In this document: piece after piece, positions 10,251 to 19,281 of the stretch
Layout of the letters: every line of letters starts with the position of its first letter
Numbering within the stretch: the stretch's first letter is position 1
Source of the DNA: Williamsia sp. DF01-3
GTDB taxonomy: Bacteria > Actinomycetota > Actinomycetes > Mycobacteriales > Mycobacteriaceae
Direction: 5' to 3'
Assembly: GCF_023051145.1 (NCBI RefSeq)
Contig: NZ_JALKFS010000005.1
Span: 3,179,733-3,243,732 of the forward strand
DNA: 64,000 bases
The notes under the pieces: model-generated
What the model saw: the letters and a program-made list of their open reading frames with translations, nothing else
What the model was told of the DNA's origin: nothing
The model's database searches: none
Position numbers and translations under genes: made by a program

Positions 10251-12072
10251 CTCTACCGTCCTTTTCTGGGACTACTGAGTCCGAGTCGATGCGCTGCGGA
10301 TCGGGTGTTGAGGTCTGTGGCCGTACACATTCGAAATCACCTGCGAGGTAGCGACGTCGAGCTGAGGCTCGCATGATCTTCCCGCTGGTGGTCTTGTGGA
10401 GTTGTCCCGGCGTCACCAAGAGCACATCGCTGACGGTCACCTGGTGTTCGCGCGTGACCGCGCTTCGAATTGCGAACGAGATGTCGTGACACCGCGACTC
10501 GGGCAGCGGGTCTTCACCTCTGATCTCCGCTACCACCACCAGGCTCTCCACACTGTCTCGTACCGTGGAGAACGCAGCGCAACCACCAGGCCGGACCGAC
10601 GGATGTGCCGACTGTACTGTGTGCTCGATGTCGTGAGGGTAGTAGTTCGTCCCGCGGATGATCACCATGTCTTTGAGGCGTCCCACAACGAAGAGTTCAT
10701 CGTCGATGAATGCGCCGAGATCGCCGGTGCGTAAGTACCTCGAAGCGGGCGAGCCGTCGATGTGGGCAGCAAAGGTCGCCGCCGACTCGTCTGGTCGACG
10801 CCAGTATCCCTGTGCCACATGGTCTCCGGCAACCCAGATCTCACCGATCTGATCGGCGCGGCACGGCCGTCGGGTATCTGGATCGATGATGCGAACATCC
10901 TCTCGGAGCAAGACCGTTCCCGATCCGACGAGGGTGGGCGACGATGGCTCGGGACTGTGATTCGTCTCCGGCACAAGGCGTTTACGACTGCGCTCCGCGG
11001 GATCGACCACGATGTGGCAAGAGCCCCTGCCCTTTCTCGCTGCCGTCACCAGAAGCGTCGCCTCGGCCAGGCCGTAACAAGGCATGAACGCGGCTTCGGT
11101 GAACCCCGCGGGTTCGAATCGTTCGGCGAATCGTCGCACGGTGTCGTCGCGGATCGGCTCGGCTCCGTTGAAGGCAACTTTCCAGTGGCTCAGGTCGAGT
11201 CCGGCGACCACGGCGTCCGTAGCCCGCGCAACACACAGATCGAAGGCGAAGTTCGGGCCTCCACTCGTGTGCGCGCGATAACGCGAGATCGCCGACAGCC
11301 ACATCAGTGGCCGTCGGATGAACGCGGACGGTGACATCAGGACGCTGGTGGCGCCGACGTAGAGCGGCTGCAAGACATTGCCGATCAGCCCCTGGTCGTG
11401 AAAGAAGGGCGCCCACCCCACCACGGTCGACTGATCGTCATGACCGAACGCCGCCTGGATCATCCGTTGATTGGCGACAAGATTGCCGTGCGTGACCATC
11501 ACCCCTTTGGGGTCTGAGGTCGAGCCAGAGGTGTACTGCAGAAAGGCGATGTCGCCGATCGCGGGGCGCCGCGCCTCCAGTTCGGCATCCATCTGGTCGG
11601 TGAAGTCGATGCCTGTAGGTTGCATCTGGTCGACGACGATCCAGCTGATCGCCTGCACCATCAGCGCCGGCAGCGCCCGCGCCGGCTCCAGCATCGAGCT
11701 CACGGTGAGGACAGTCGTGGGTTCACAGTCCCGCACGATGTTCGCTGTGGTGGTCCGCTGCCCGTGTGCTCCCGGCGGAACAACCGGCACAGCGACAACT
11801 CCTGCGTACAGGCACCCGAAGTAGGCGACGATGAAGTCCGGACCCTGAGGGAACACCAGAACCGCGCGATCGCCGGGTCGGCAGCACGACAGCAGTCGCC
11901 ACGCCACCTCCGTGGCCTGCCGGTACAGTGCCCCGTAGGTCAGCGTCACCGTCTCGACACCCGAATCATCAAGGAAGACATACGCTTTCCTGTCCGGATC
12001 AGAGTCTGCACGTTCACGCAGCAGCTGCGGCAACGTCGGCGATTCGGTAAGGGACCGTTGCGCTACATTCAC
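10231..12072 (-). CDS. Fatty-acyl-AMP ligase (FAAL)
   Basis: Predicted product of 613 aa, an adenylate-forming enzyme. The AMP-binding P-loop TSGSTSDPKGV is at residues 181-191; the FAAL-typical PPFHD-like motif appears as WAPFFHDQGLIGN and the A5 motif as YGLAEATL. The C-terminal lid has YRTGDLG-like RTGDLGAF and the closing lysine motif TTSGKIMR. FAALs activate free fatty acids as acyl-AMP and load an ACP rather than CoA. A free-standing ACP is encoded four genes upstream in the same operon and is the likely partner. The start overlaps the type II thioesterase stop by 4 nt. Confidence 0.92.
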   Translation of the reverse strand: MNVAQRSLTESPTLPQLLRERADSDPDRKAYVFLDDSGVETVTLTYGALYRQATEVAWRLLSCCRPGDRAVLVFPQGPDFIVAYFGCLYAGVVAVPVVPPGAHGQRTTTANIVRDCEPTTVLTVSSMLEPARALPALMVQAISWIVVDQMQPTGIDFTDQMDAELEARRPAIGDIAFLQYTSGSTSDPKGVMVTHGNLVANQRMIQAAFGHDDQSTVVGWAPFFHDQGLIGNVLQPLYVGATSVLMSPSAFIRRPLMWLSAISRYRAHTSGGPNFAFDLCVARATDAVVAGLDLSHWKVAFNGAEPIRDDTVRRFAERFEPAGFTEAAFMPCYGLAEATLLVTAARKGRGSCHIVVDPAERSRKRLVPETNHSPEPSSPTLVGSGTVLLREDVRIIDPDTRRPCRADQIGEIWVAGDHVAQGYWRRPDESAATFAAHIDGSPASRYLRTGDLGAFIDDELFVVGRLKDMVIIRGTNYYPHDIEHTVQSAHPSVRPGGCAAFSTVRDSVESLVVVAEIRGEDPLPESRCHDISFAIRSAVTREHQVTVSDVLLVTPGQLHKTTSGKIMRASARRRYLAGDFECVRPQTSTPDPQRIDSDSVVPEKDGRDGSSKP

Positions 12073-12809
12073 TTCGCGGGCACCACGTTGTCGAGCGCGC
12101 GGACCATGTGGGCAGCGATGGCGTCGCGGTGCTGCTGGTGGAAAAAGTGGTCCCCTGTGAACTCATGCGATCGAAATGCATTGTGTGAGTGTGCTGCCCA
12201 AGCTCGAACTTCCTCGGGGTCAACCACCGGATCTCCTGTCCCGTAGAAGGCCGTGATCGGACACGGCAGTGTTGTTGTGCGCCCGAACGTGTACTTCTCC
12301 GACAGTTCCAGGTCGGCTCTGATCAGAGCCAGCACGTACTGGCGGAACTCGGGGCTCGTTGCCTCGATATCACCCATGCCCCCCATCGTGCGCAGCGCTG
12401 TGATCAAGTCCGGTTCTGAGGCGTCATGTATCGGTGTCCTACTCGGGGAACGATGAGGTGCACGACGTCCCGACACAAACAGGTGGACAGGCGCGGCACC
12501 GGCAGCACACAGCTCGTGCGCCAATTCGAACGCCACCAGTGCCCCCATGCTGTGGCCGTACAGCGCAAACCGTGAGTCGAGAAGACAGATGTCGGAGACC
12601 AATGCACTGACCGCCTCGCCGACCCGGCGAAAGTGCGGCTCGGACGCTCGATCCTCTCGGCCAGGGAGTTGGGTTCGCACCACTGCGATGGTGGTGGGGA
12701 ACAGGCCGAGCCATCGATTGAAGGACGCCGCGCCTCCGCCGGCGTGCGGGACGCATATCAAATGGACAGGGGAGTCGTCGGCGCCCCTCAACAGCACGGA
12801 CGTGGTCAT
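12069..12809 (-). CDS. Type II thioesterase (PKS/NRPS editing)
   Basis: Predicted product of 246 aa with the TEII pattern: N-terminal LICVPHAGGGAASF (oxyanion), nucleophile GHSMGALVAFEL, Asp in FYGTGDPVVDPEEV, and His in TGDHFFHQQH. Enzymes of this family remove wrong or stalled acyl groups from carrier proteins. It overlaps the P450 stop and the FAAL start by 4 nt each, so it is translationally linked to the carrier-protein machinery. Confidence 0.92.
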   Translation of the reverse strand: MTTSVLLRGADDSPVHLICVPHAGGGAASFNRWLGLFPTTIAVVRTQLPGREDRASEPHFRRVGEAVSALVSDICLLDSRFALYGHSMGALVAFELAHELCAAGAAPVHLFVSGRRAPHRSPSRTPIHDASEPDLITALRTMGGMGDIEATSPEFRQYVLALIRADLELSEKYTFGRTTTLPCPITAFYGTGDPVVDPEEVRAWAAHSHNAFRSHEFTGDHFFHQQHRDAIAAHMVRALDNVVPAK

Positions 12810-14098
12810 GCCGCCTCATCGATCAGTCGAACCGGGAGCTGGGAGAGCCCGCGGACGATCAAACTGTCTGTCTGCCAGTCGACGTGCTCGGTCACCAGTT
12901 CCAGGCGCCGTCCGGAATCGCCGAAGAGAACGCCGATCGCAACCTCTGCCTGTAGCCGCGCGAGGAGGCCGCCGAGACAGCCGTGCATGCCGTGACCGAA
13001 CGCGAGGTGACGCTGACCGGTGCGGGTCAAGTCGAACTCATCTGGCTTCTCGAACACAGCGGGGTCTCTGTTCGCAGCCCCGATACAGAGCAGTATCTGG
13101 TCGCCGGCTTCCACCTCGCTCCCGCTGATCTCGACTCCGCGGGTGGCGACTCGTTTGGTCATCTGTAGCGGGCTCTGAAAGCGGAGGGTCTCTGCCACCG
13201 CAGCGGTTGCCAGGGACCGGTCCGACGTCAGCAGGTTTCGTTGCTCGGGGTGCTGCAACAGGGCCAGCACAGCGTTCCCGATCAGTGACTTGGTGGTCTC
13301 GTTGCCGGCGACAAAACACATGATGCACAGAAAGACGATCTCCTCGGATGCGAAGGCGTCGCCCCCTGAGGTCTTCGCGGCCAGTAGATTGCTGATCAGG
13401 TCCGTGCCGGGGTGCGCTTTGCGGTGAGCCACCAGGTCGTCGAACGCAGTGGTGAACTCCTCCACCACGTCGCACACGCGACTGAAGACCGCGGCACTCA
13501 TCAGGCCTGGTTCCAACAGGAACCGGATATCCCGAGTCCACGGCCCGACCTGTGCACGAATGCTCTCCGGAACGTCCATCCAGTCACACATCACGGTCAC
13601 GGGCAAAGGTGCGGCATAGTCACCGATGATGTCCATGCCGTCGTGCCGCGTCTGCTCGAACAACTTCTGCGCGACACCGACAATTCGCGGCCGTAGCGAG
13701 GCGACAGCTTTACTGCTGAACGCCTGATTGATCAGGCCGCGTATCCGCGCGTGGTCCGGATTGTCGGTGAACACCAGCGACTTCTCGCCCAGCCGCTCGA
13801 TCCGCGCAACGTTGCACTGCGACAGACGATCTGCTTGCCGATTCACCAATTGTGGTATCACCGCTGAGCTGAACGTCCGGTCCGTCAACACCGATTCGAC
13901 ATCTGCATGTCGGGTCAGCACCCACATACCCAGGGTCCTGTGCGGTGCCGCTTGCTGTTGAAGGGTGCGGTACTGACGATATGGATCGTCGCGAAACGCG
14001 GCGCTGAACGGGTTGAACCGTGCTACGTCCCGAACGGCGCCGGGGGGAGTGACGGAGGTCGGACCTCCGCCAGCTACCGATGATGTGGTGCCGGTCAT
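12806..14098 (-). CDS. Cytochrome P450
   Basis: Predicted product of 430 aa. The heme loop FGHGMHGCLGG has the axial Cys at residue 374, the I-helix oxygen-activation motif is CFVAGNETT, and the C-helix region is DNPDHARIRGLINQAFS. It is a soluble bacterial class I type. No ferredoxin is encoded nearby. It likely hydroxylates or epoxidises an acyl chain, perhaps on the ACP. It overlaps its neighbours by 4 nt on both sides. Confidence 0.92.
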   Translation of the reverse strand: MTGTTSSVAGGGPTSVTPPGAVRDVARFNPFSAAFRDDPYRQYRTLQQQAAPHRTLGMWVLTRHADVESVLTDRTFSSAVIPQLVNRQADRLSQCNVARIERLGEKSLVFTDNPDHARIRGLINQAFSSKAVASLRPRIVGVAQKLFEQTRHDGMDIIGDYAAPLPVTVMCDWMDVPESIRAQVGPWTRDIRFLLEPGLMSAAVFSRVCDVVEEFTTAFDDLVAHRKAHPGTDLISNLLAAKTSGGDAFASEEIVFLCIMCFVAGNETTKSLIGNAVLALLQHPEQRNLLTSDRSLATAAVAETLRFQSPLQMTKRVATRGVEISGSEVEAGDQILLCIGAANRDPAVFEKPDEFDLTRTGQRHLAFGHGMHGCLGGLLARLQAEVAIGVLFGDSGRRLELVTEHVDWQTDSLIVRGLSQLPVRLIDEAA

Positions 14099-15000
14099 CT
14101 CGGCAACCCGCCGAAGTGGCCCCCGGCATAAGGCCGTAGAACCAGGCGCAGGAGACAGATCTTGTTCATCCGGAAGCCGATTGCGGACATCTTCAGGTAC
14201 CGCTCGTAGCGAGCAACCACATCCTCACCGACGAGGGCGTTGGCTTCCTCGCGACGGGCGCGAAGCCGCTGAGCCCACTGTTCGCAGGTCCAGGCGTAGT
14301 CGAGTCGGCCGTTGGCAACCGACTGCACCTCGAACAATCCGTCGGCCGCGCTGACTATCTCAGTCAACGTCGGGAGGTCGGCGTCGGGAAAGATCTCCTG
14401 TTGCATGAACGAATTGGCGTCGCTCCGGGACATGTTCGCGTAAGCGATGGTCTGCAGCGACAACGTCCCGTCACTGTTGAGCCAGGTGCGGCACCGGGAG
14501 AAGAACTCGCGGTATATCCCGATCTTCTCCGCGGGGGTGTCGTCTGGCCGAGCGAAATGTTCGAACGCACCGATGGAGATGATTCCGCCGAAACGGTCAT
14601 CCGGCGCGAAGTCCATCCAGTTCTCGGTGCGCACTTCCACGCCGCGTAAGGCGAGCTCCCGAATGTGCCGAGTTTGCGTCGCACTCAACGTGAGGCCCAC
14701 CGCACGTGTCGCGCCGTACTTCACCGACGCCTGCTCGAGTATCGCGCCCCATCCGCATCCCACATCGAGGATCGAACGCGCCGTGTCGGCCCGCACCGCC
14801 TCGAGGTGGAATCGGAGTTTGCGTTGCTGCGCGACATCGAGTGTGTCCGCGGCGTCGGTGGGCATGGCGCACGAGTACGACAGCGACGGATCCAGCCAGA
14901 GCCCGTAGAAATCGTCACCGACGTCGTAGTGATGACGAATGGCGCGCGTGGCGGCGGACTTCCGCTCCTCTCCGGCGATCTCGTCGACCCGAGCGATCAC
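14095..15000 (-). CDS. Cyclopropane/mycolic-acid-type SAM methyltransferase (CmaA-like)
   Basis: Predicted product of 301 aa from a GTG at 15000 that shares GTGA with the ACP stop. A longer in-frame start at 15219 would run through the ACP gene and is rejected. Family signatures are HHYDVGDDFYGLWLDPSLSYSCAM, SAM motif LDVGCGWGAILEQ, GLTLSATQ and EHFARPDD. This family adds a methylene or methyl to acyl-chain double bonds, giving cyclopropanes, methyl branches or methoxy groups. Adjacency to a desaturase and an ACP suggests it acts on the double bond that the desaturase makes. Confidence 0.88.
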   Translation of the reverse strand: MIARVDEIAGEERKSAATRAIRHHYDVGDDFYGLWLDPSLSYSCAMPTDAADTLDVAQQRKLRFHLEAVRADTARSILDVGCGWGAILEQASVKYGATRAVGLTLSATQTRHIRELALRGVEVRTENWMDFAPDDRFGGIISIGAFEHFARPDDTPAEKIGIYREFFSRCRTWLNSDGTLSLQTIAYANMSRSDANSFMQQEIFPDADLPTLTEIVSAADGLFEVQSVANGRLDYAWTCEQWAQRLRARREEANALVGEDVVARYERYLKMSAIGFRMNKICLLRLVLRPYAGGHFGGLPR

Positions 15001-15263
15001 AGTCGCACGGACCTCTCGTGTACGTATCCGGCCACTGCCCGGAGAGTCGGATTGTCGAACAGCGCCTCTGGCGGAACCTCGACCCCGAAATGTCCTTCGA
15101 CATCGATGAGTAGAGACACCGCCAGGGCCGAGTCGATGCCAAGCCGGTCGAAGGTCGCGTCGGGATTCACTCTGTCGCCCGCCACTCCCAAGATGTTGCC
15201 GACGTAGTCCTGGCACCAACTGACAATTTCGTCGCTGCGAGTGTTCGAACTCTTGTCACTCAT
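14997..15263 (-). CDS. Free-standing acyl carrier protein
   Basis: Predicted product of 88 aa. The phosphopantetheine site is GIDSALAVSL, preceded by DATFDRL and followed by the helix III pattern VPPEALFDNPTLRAVAGYV. It overlaps both neighbours by 4 nt. It is the natural acceptor for the FAAL and the carrier for the desaturase, methyltransferase and P450. No phosphopantetheinyl transferase is visible in the window. Confidence 0.92.
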   Translation of the reverse strand: MSDKSSNTRSDEIVSWCQDYVGNILGVAGDRVNPDATFDRLGIDSALAVSLLIDVEGHFGVEVPPEALFDNPTLRAVAGYVHERSVRL

Positions 15264-16237
15264 GCCGGCACTCCACTCGTCGAGGTGTCACAGGTGTTGT
15301 CCGTGATGCGTTTTGCTGCCCTACGTTCGTCGGACGGTAGGCCGAGATCCCACACGAGCCCGCACGCTGCCAGCAACCTGATGAGCCAGTAACCCGGGTC
15401 CAGCCGGTACCAGTCCAATCCGAACGAAGCCGACTCCGGGAAAGCGTGGTGGTTGTTGTGCCAGGATTCGCCCAGCGTCACAAGGGCAAACACTCCTCCG
15501 TTGCGGCTGTTCTCCCTCGACGCATAGGGCCGTGTACCGAACATGTGCAGGAAGGAGTTGATGGCCCAGACGATGTGCTCGAGGACGAACATCCGGACCA
15601 ACCCACCCCACAGGAGCCCACTGATCACCCCGGTCCAGCTCTGGTACACCACACCGCCGATCACGGCGGGCAAGACGAGACCCAGGGCAACCCAGTAGTA
15701 GTACTGGCGCGCGACGCGGACAAGGGCACGATTCTTGATGAGGTCCGGCGCGTAGTGGACCACGTTCGGATACTCATGGCGGCGCATCCACAGGAAGTGT
15801 GAGTGCATCAGACCTCGGAGACGTCCCTTGACATCGGAACCATAAAGGTTGGGGGAGTGGGGGTCTCCGTCCCGGTCACCGCATTCGTGGTGTCGGCGAT
15901 GCAGGGCGACCCACGAGACGACTCCGCCTTGACCCGCCATGGATCCGAAGATCACCAGCGCGGTGATCACCGATTGCTTCGCCTTGAAGGTGCGATGAGT
16001 GAAGAGCCGGTGGTAACCAACGGTGATTCCCAGTCCCGTCAGTAACCAGAGCGAGAAGAACAAGACGAGCTCGGTGAGTCCGAGGGGGTGTACGAAGAGG
16101 AACGCCAGAGCCGCTACGGTTCCGACGATCGGGAGGATGTCGAACAGCAGAAAGTGCCGACGCTGCAGCCGGTGCAGATACGCATTGCTCACGGTCTTGG
16201 TTCGCGGGGCCTGCGGTGCGAGGTGATTGTCGGTCAT
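15260..16237 (-). CDS. Membrane fatty acid desaturase, acyl-CoA/acyl-ACP delta-9 class
   Basis: Predicted product of 325 aa with three histidine boxes: HRLFTH at 76-81, HRRHH at 113-117 and HNNHH at 260-264. These form the di-iron site of the stearoyl-CoA desaturase superfamily. Hydrophobic pairs lie around 30-70 and 175-225. Because a FAAL and a free ACP are in the same operon, acyl-ACP is a plausible substrate, as for JamB-type desaturases/acetylenases. The site of desaturation cannot be read from sequence. Confidence 0.9.
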   Translation of the reverse strand: MTDNHLAPQAPRTKTVSNAYLHRLQRRHFLLFDILPIVGTVAALAFLFVHPLGLTELVLFFSLWLLTGLGITVGYHRLFTHRTFKAKQSVITALVIFGSMAGQGGVVSWVALHRRHHECGDRDGDPHSPNLYGSDVKGRLRGLMHSHFLWMRRHEYPNVVHYAPDLIKNRALVRVARQYYYWVALGLVLPAVIGGVVYQSWTGVISGLLWGGLVRMFVLEHIVWAINSFLHMFGTRPYASRENSRNGGVFALVTLGESWHNNHHAFPESASFGLDWYRLDPGYWLIRLLAACGLVWDLGLPSDERRAAKRITDNTCDTSTSGVPA

Positions 16238-16249
16238 CTGGGTCCCTGC

Positions 16250-16864
16250 CTACGCGGACCGAAAGATGGGATACAGGCTGGGGCCCCCGGGAAGTGTAAT
16301 CTCGCCGCCGATTCGCTTCGATCCGAGACGTTCCCACAGCCGGAGGCTGCGCAGCGACGAAGCCTCGGCGTACACCCCGAAACCATGCGTGACACGGAGT
16401 TCACGGAAGGCTCCGATCAACATCTCGCGCGCTCCGCTACCGCGGGTTTCCGGTCGGATCGCCGCGTACAACGCGTGAACGTGCAGCGGAAGATCAGTGG
16501 GGTGGTGCGCATCAAGAGTTTGCATGAGCGTACTGACCTTGGGACCGCACGGTCCGCATGCCTGTTCCAACTCGGCCAGGACCGCGATGTCGTCCTCTTC
16601 GCTCGTTGCCTCCGTCCCCGACCAGACGAGCACGCCGTCATAGGACGCCGTCGCCGCGACGGCACCCCCGTTGTCGAGCAGCTGCCGTGTGGTGATGTCG
16701 AAGAACGCATCCAGGTAACGCGCCCGCTCCGGGACATCCTCCGGGATGGCCCACTTGATGACCGGATCGTCGGCGAAGGCGCAGGATAACGTGGCGACGA
16801 CTGCGCCCAGATCGGGGTCCGAGGTGACTATGGGATCAGTTGATGGAGGTTGAGCAATGGTCAT
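16250..16864 (-). CDS. GNAT-family N-acyltransferase
   Basis: Predicted product of 204 aa. The ATG at 16864 overlaps the decarboxylase stop (ATGA); an upstream start at 16957 would run deep into that gene and is rejected. The GNAT core is seen as LYAAIRPETRGSGAREMLIGAFRELR (acyl-CoA pyrophosphate loop) and LWERLGSKRIG at the C-terminus. Coupling to a decarboxylase suggests it may acylate the amine produced; it could equally be a resistance-type acetyltransferase. Confidence 0.8.
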   Translation of the reverse strand: MTIAQPPSTDPIVTSDPDLGAVVATLSCAFADDPVIKWAIPEDVPERARYLDAFFDITTRQLLDNGGAVAATASYDGVLVWSGTEATSEEDDIAVLAELEQACGPCGPKVSTLMQTLDAHHPTDLPLHVHALYAAIRPETRGSGAREMLIGAFRELRVTHGFGVYAEASSLRSLRLWERLGSKRIGGEITLPGGPSLYPIFRSA

Positions 16865-18288
16865 GGAACCAAAGGCCTTTCGGTGGTGTCGGTGTATGCC
16901 GTGATGATTGCCGCTGCGCAGGCGTCTACGTCCTCGGCAGTGGTCTGCCAGTTGCACACCGACAGCCGCAACGTGGGGGTGCCGCGCCAGACGGTGGGAC
17001 TTGCCCAGCCCGTGCCGCCGCGTTGCAGGGCTTCGACGATGTGGTCGAGACGAATCGAGGGATCGTCAGGGTCGTCGGTGTCGAATACGACCAGCACCTG
17101 ATTCAGTACCACGTCATTGACTATCGAGATCCCGTCGACGAGTACCAACTGATCGGCCAATCGCCTTGCCAGCGAACAGCACCGATCGATCAGCTCGGCA
17201 ACACCACGTGTTCCGAGGTGCCGCAACGTGGACCACACCACCAATCCGCGGGCACGGCGAGACAGATCAGGTGTGTAGTCGGCGGGATCACGGGCACCAT
17301 CGGGTGCGACGGTGAGATAGTCGGCAGTCGTGCGCAGCGCGGCGCGATGGGCCTCGGGATCGGCGCAGAAGACCAAACCGCAGTCGTAGGGCACGTTGAG
17401 CCATTTGTGAGCGTCTGTGGCCCACGAATCGGCCGACGCCAAACCCTCGACATGTTGTCGCGCAGTAGCACTCGCGGCCGCCCACATTCCGAAGGCGGCA
17501 TCGAGATGCACCCACCCGTCCCGTGCATGCGCCAGTTCGGTGATGGTGTCCAACCGGTCGACCGATCCGGAGTCGACGTTCCCCACCTGACCGCAGACGA
17601 TCAAGGGCCCGGTTGTGTTCTCGAGAGTCGCTTCCAGTGCCGGAATCGACATCCGGCCCTGATCGTCCACATCCACGGGGTGAATCTGCCCGGCCATGCC
17701 GAGAAGCCGAAGCGCCCGATAGACGGTCGTGTGGCAACCCCGGCTGACCAGCACCCGGGGCACCGGAGCACCGAACAGACCGTGGCGCTCCACATCCCAT
17801 CCGGCCCTGGCCAGCACGGCGTGGCGGGCGGCGGCCAAGCCGCTGAGGTTGGCCATCGCGCAACCGGAGGTGATACCGGTCGATGTGCCCTCCGGTAGGC
17901 CGAACATGTCGACCAGCCACCGCGCCACCGTCTCCTCGACAACTGACGCTGTCGGACTGGTTGCGTAGAGCGCGCCGCATTGATCCCACACAGAGGTGAC
18001 CCATTCGGTGGCTATGGCCACCGGGTATGCGCCTCCCATGACAAAGCCGAGAAATGTCGGAGCACCTGAATGCAGCAGTCCTGGTTCACCTTTGGTGAAC
18101 AGCTCACCGAGCACGGACCACGGGTCCAGACCCTGGTCCGGTAGTGGCCCGGCGAAGGAGGCCTCCAGCTCGGCGCGGGCCGTCACACGCTCGGAGTTGT
18201 CGTCGGCCAGATAGTTGATGCTGTAGTCGCACACTGCGCGCAGCAAGTTGTCGATGTCGGTGGCAGAAGCGCTCTGTAGTGTCCTCAT
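16861..18288 (-). CDS. PLP-dependent group II amino acid decarboxylase
   Basis: Predicted product of 475 aa. The internal-aldimine Lys is K295 in TDAHKWLNVPYDCG, the PLP ring-stacking His is H186 in GCHTTVYRA, and D263 in HLDAAFG binds the pyridinium N. N-terminal GPLPDQG and HSGAPTFLGF are typical of the aromatic-L-amino-acid/glutamate decarboxylase group. The substrate is undetermined. It is followed by the GNAT gene with a 4-nt overlap and sits 93 nt downstream of the ABC permease. A paralogue of equal length lies at 28528-29946 on the other strand. Confidence 0.88.
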   Translation of the reverse strand: MRTLQSASATDIDNLLRAVCDYSINYLADDNSERVTARAELEASFAGPLPDQGLDPWSVLGELFTKGEPGLLHSGAPTFLGFVMGGAYPVAIATEWVTSVWDQCGALYATSPTASVVEETVARWLVDMFGLPEGTSTGITSGCAMANLSGLAAARHAVLARAGWDVERHGLFGAPVPRVLVSRGCHTTVYRALRLLGMAGQIHPVDVDDQGRMSIPALEATLENTTGPLIVCGQVGNVDSGSVDRLDTITELAHARDGWVHLDAAFGMWAAASATARQHVEGLASADSWATDAHKWLNVPYDCGLVFCADPEAHRAALRTTADYLTVAPDGARDPADYTPDLSRRARGLVVWSTLRHLGTRGVAELIDRCCSLARRLADQLVLVDGISIVNDVVLNQVLVVFDTDDPDDPSIRLDHIVEALQRGGTGWASPTVWRGTPTLRLSVCNWQTTAEDVDACAAAIITAYTDTTERPLVP

Positions 18289-18381
18289 CTCGCGTTCCAG
18301 TCTTCTGCGGGCCCGCCGCCGGCGGGGGTGACGGGGCTCTTTGTCATGGACCGATCGGGCAGTGCTATCGCCGGAGCTGAT

Positions 18382-19281
18382 TCACTTGAGACCGCTTCGC
18401 ACGAAGGCGTTGACGATGTGGCGCTGCAGGATGACATAGAGAACGAAGATCGGCAGGCAGGCCAGACCGGCCAGAGCCATCATCGGCCCCCACTGATCGC
18501 CTTCGGTGCCCATGAAACTCCGCAGGCCGAGTTGCAAGACGTCGTTGCTGGATTGGAGTACCACTGCGGGCCAGAAGTACTCGTTCCAGGAGTTGATGAA
18601 CAACAAGATGGCCAGCGCCGCCAACGCCGGGCGCAGGTTCGGAACCACGACTGTCCACAGGATCGACCACGAGGACCGTCCGTCCATCCGTGCCGCTTCG
18701 ATCAGTTCCTTCGGGAACCCGGACATGTGCGTGCGCATCATCAGGACGGCGAGCGCTGAACTGAGAGTTGGGACAACCACCCCGGACAGCGTGTTGAGCA
18801 GCCCCAACTGGTTCAGCAGAAAGTAATTCGGCAGCATGGTGACCTGGTAAGGCACCAACCACGTGCCGACGAACGCCAGGTACAGCAGGCCCTGGAACTT
18901 GAACCGGTAGACCGCAAACGCGTACGACGCGAGGATGGCGATGAGAAGCTGGCCGCAGGTAGATGCAAGCGCAACACCAAAAGTGTTGAGCATCAACCTC
19001 GTCACATCGACTTTGTCGGCGGCGTCGAAATAGTTCTCGACCGACAGCGGCCACGGCAGTGGCGTCAAAGAGCTGACGTCGCCGGGCCGTCGGAGCGACG
19101 TCGCGACCAGCCAGTAGATCGGGAACATACACGCGAGTGCGATGACCGCCAGTGTGAGGTGCCCCCAGATGCGCGCGAGCACACCACGCCCCGCGCCCAC
19201 GGTCGAGGCGGGCGATGTCGGCAGGGGAGGACGGACAGGCTCCGCCGTGTCCTCTGCCTTCAACATGCTGTCAGTTGTCAT
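18382..19281 (-). CDS. ABC transporter permease, UgpE/MalG type
   Basis: Predicted product of 299 aa starting at ATG 19281, which overlaps the end of the partner permease by 11 nt. It has about six membrane segments and the EAA loop KELIEAARMDG that docks to the ATPase. It pairs with the UgpA-like permease just upstream. The family imports carbohydrates or glycerophosphodiesters. Confidence 0.9.
   Translation of the reverse strand: MTTDSMLKAEDTAEPVRPPLPTSPASTVGAGRGVLARIWGHLTLAVIALACMFPIYWLVATSLRRPGDVSSLTPLPWPLSVENYFDAADKVDVTRLMLNTFGVALASTCGQLLIAILASYAFAVYRFKFQGLLYLAFVGTWLVPYQVTMLPNYFLLNQLGLLNTLSGVVVPTLSSALAVLMMRTHMSGFPKELIEAARMDGRSSWSILWTVVVPNLRPALAALAILLFINSWNEYFWPAVVLQSSNDVLQLGLRSFMGTEGDQWGPMMALAGLACLPIFVLYVILQRHIVNAFVRSGLK

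Noticed and set aside
11100-11125. GGGTTCGAATC resembling a tRNA T-arm
   Set aside because: It lies inside the FAAL coding sequence and no cloverleaf can be built around it.
15001-15219. Longer start for the CmaA-like methyltransferase
   Set aside because: It crosses the ACP gene in another frame and encodes an arginine-rich non-family stretch; GTG 15000 overlaps the ACP stop by 4 nt.
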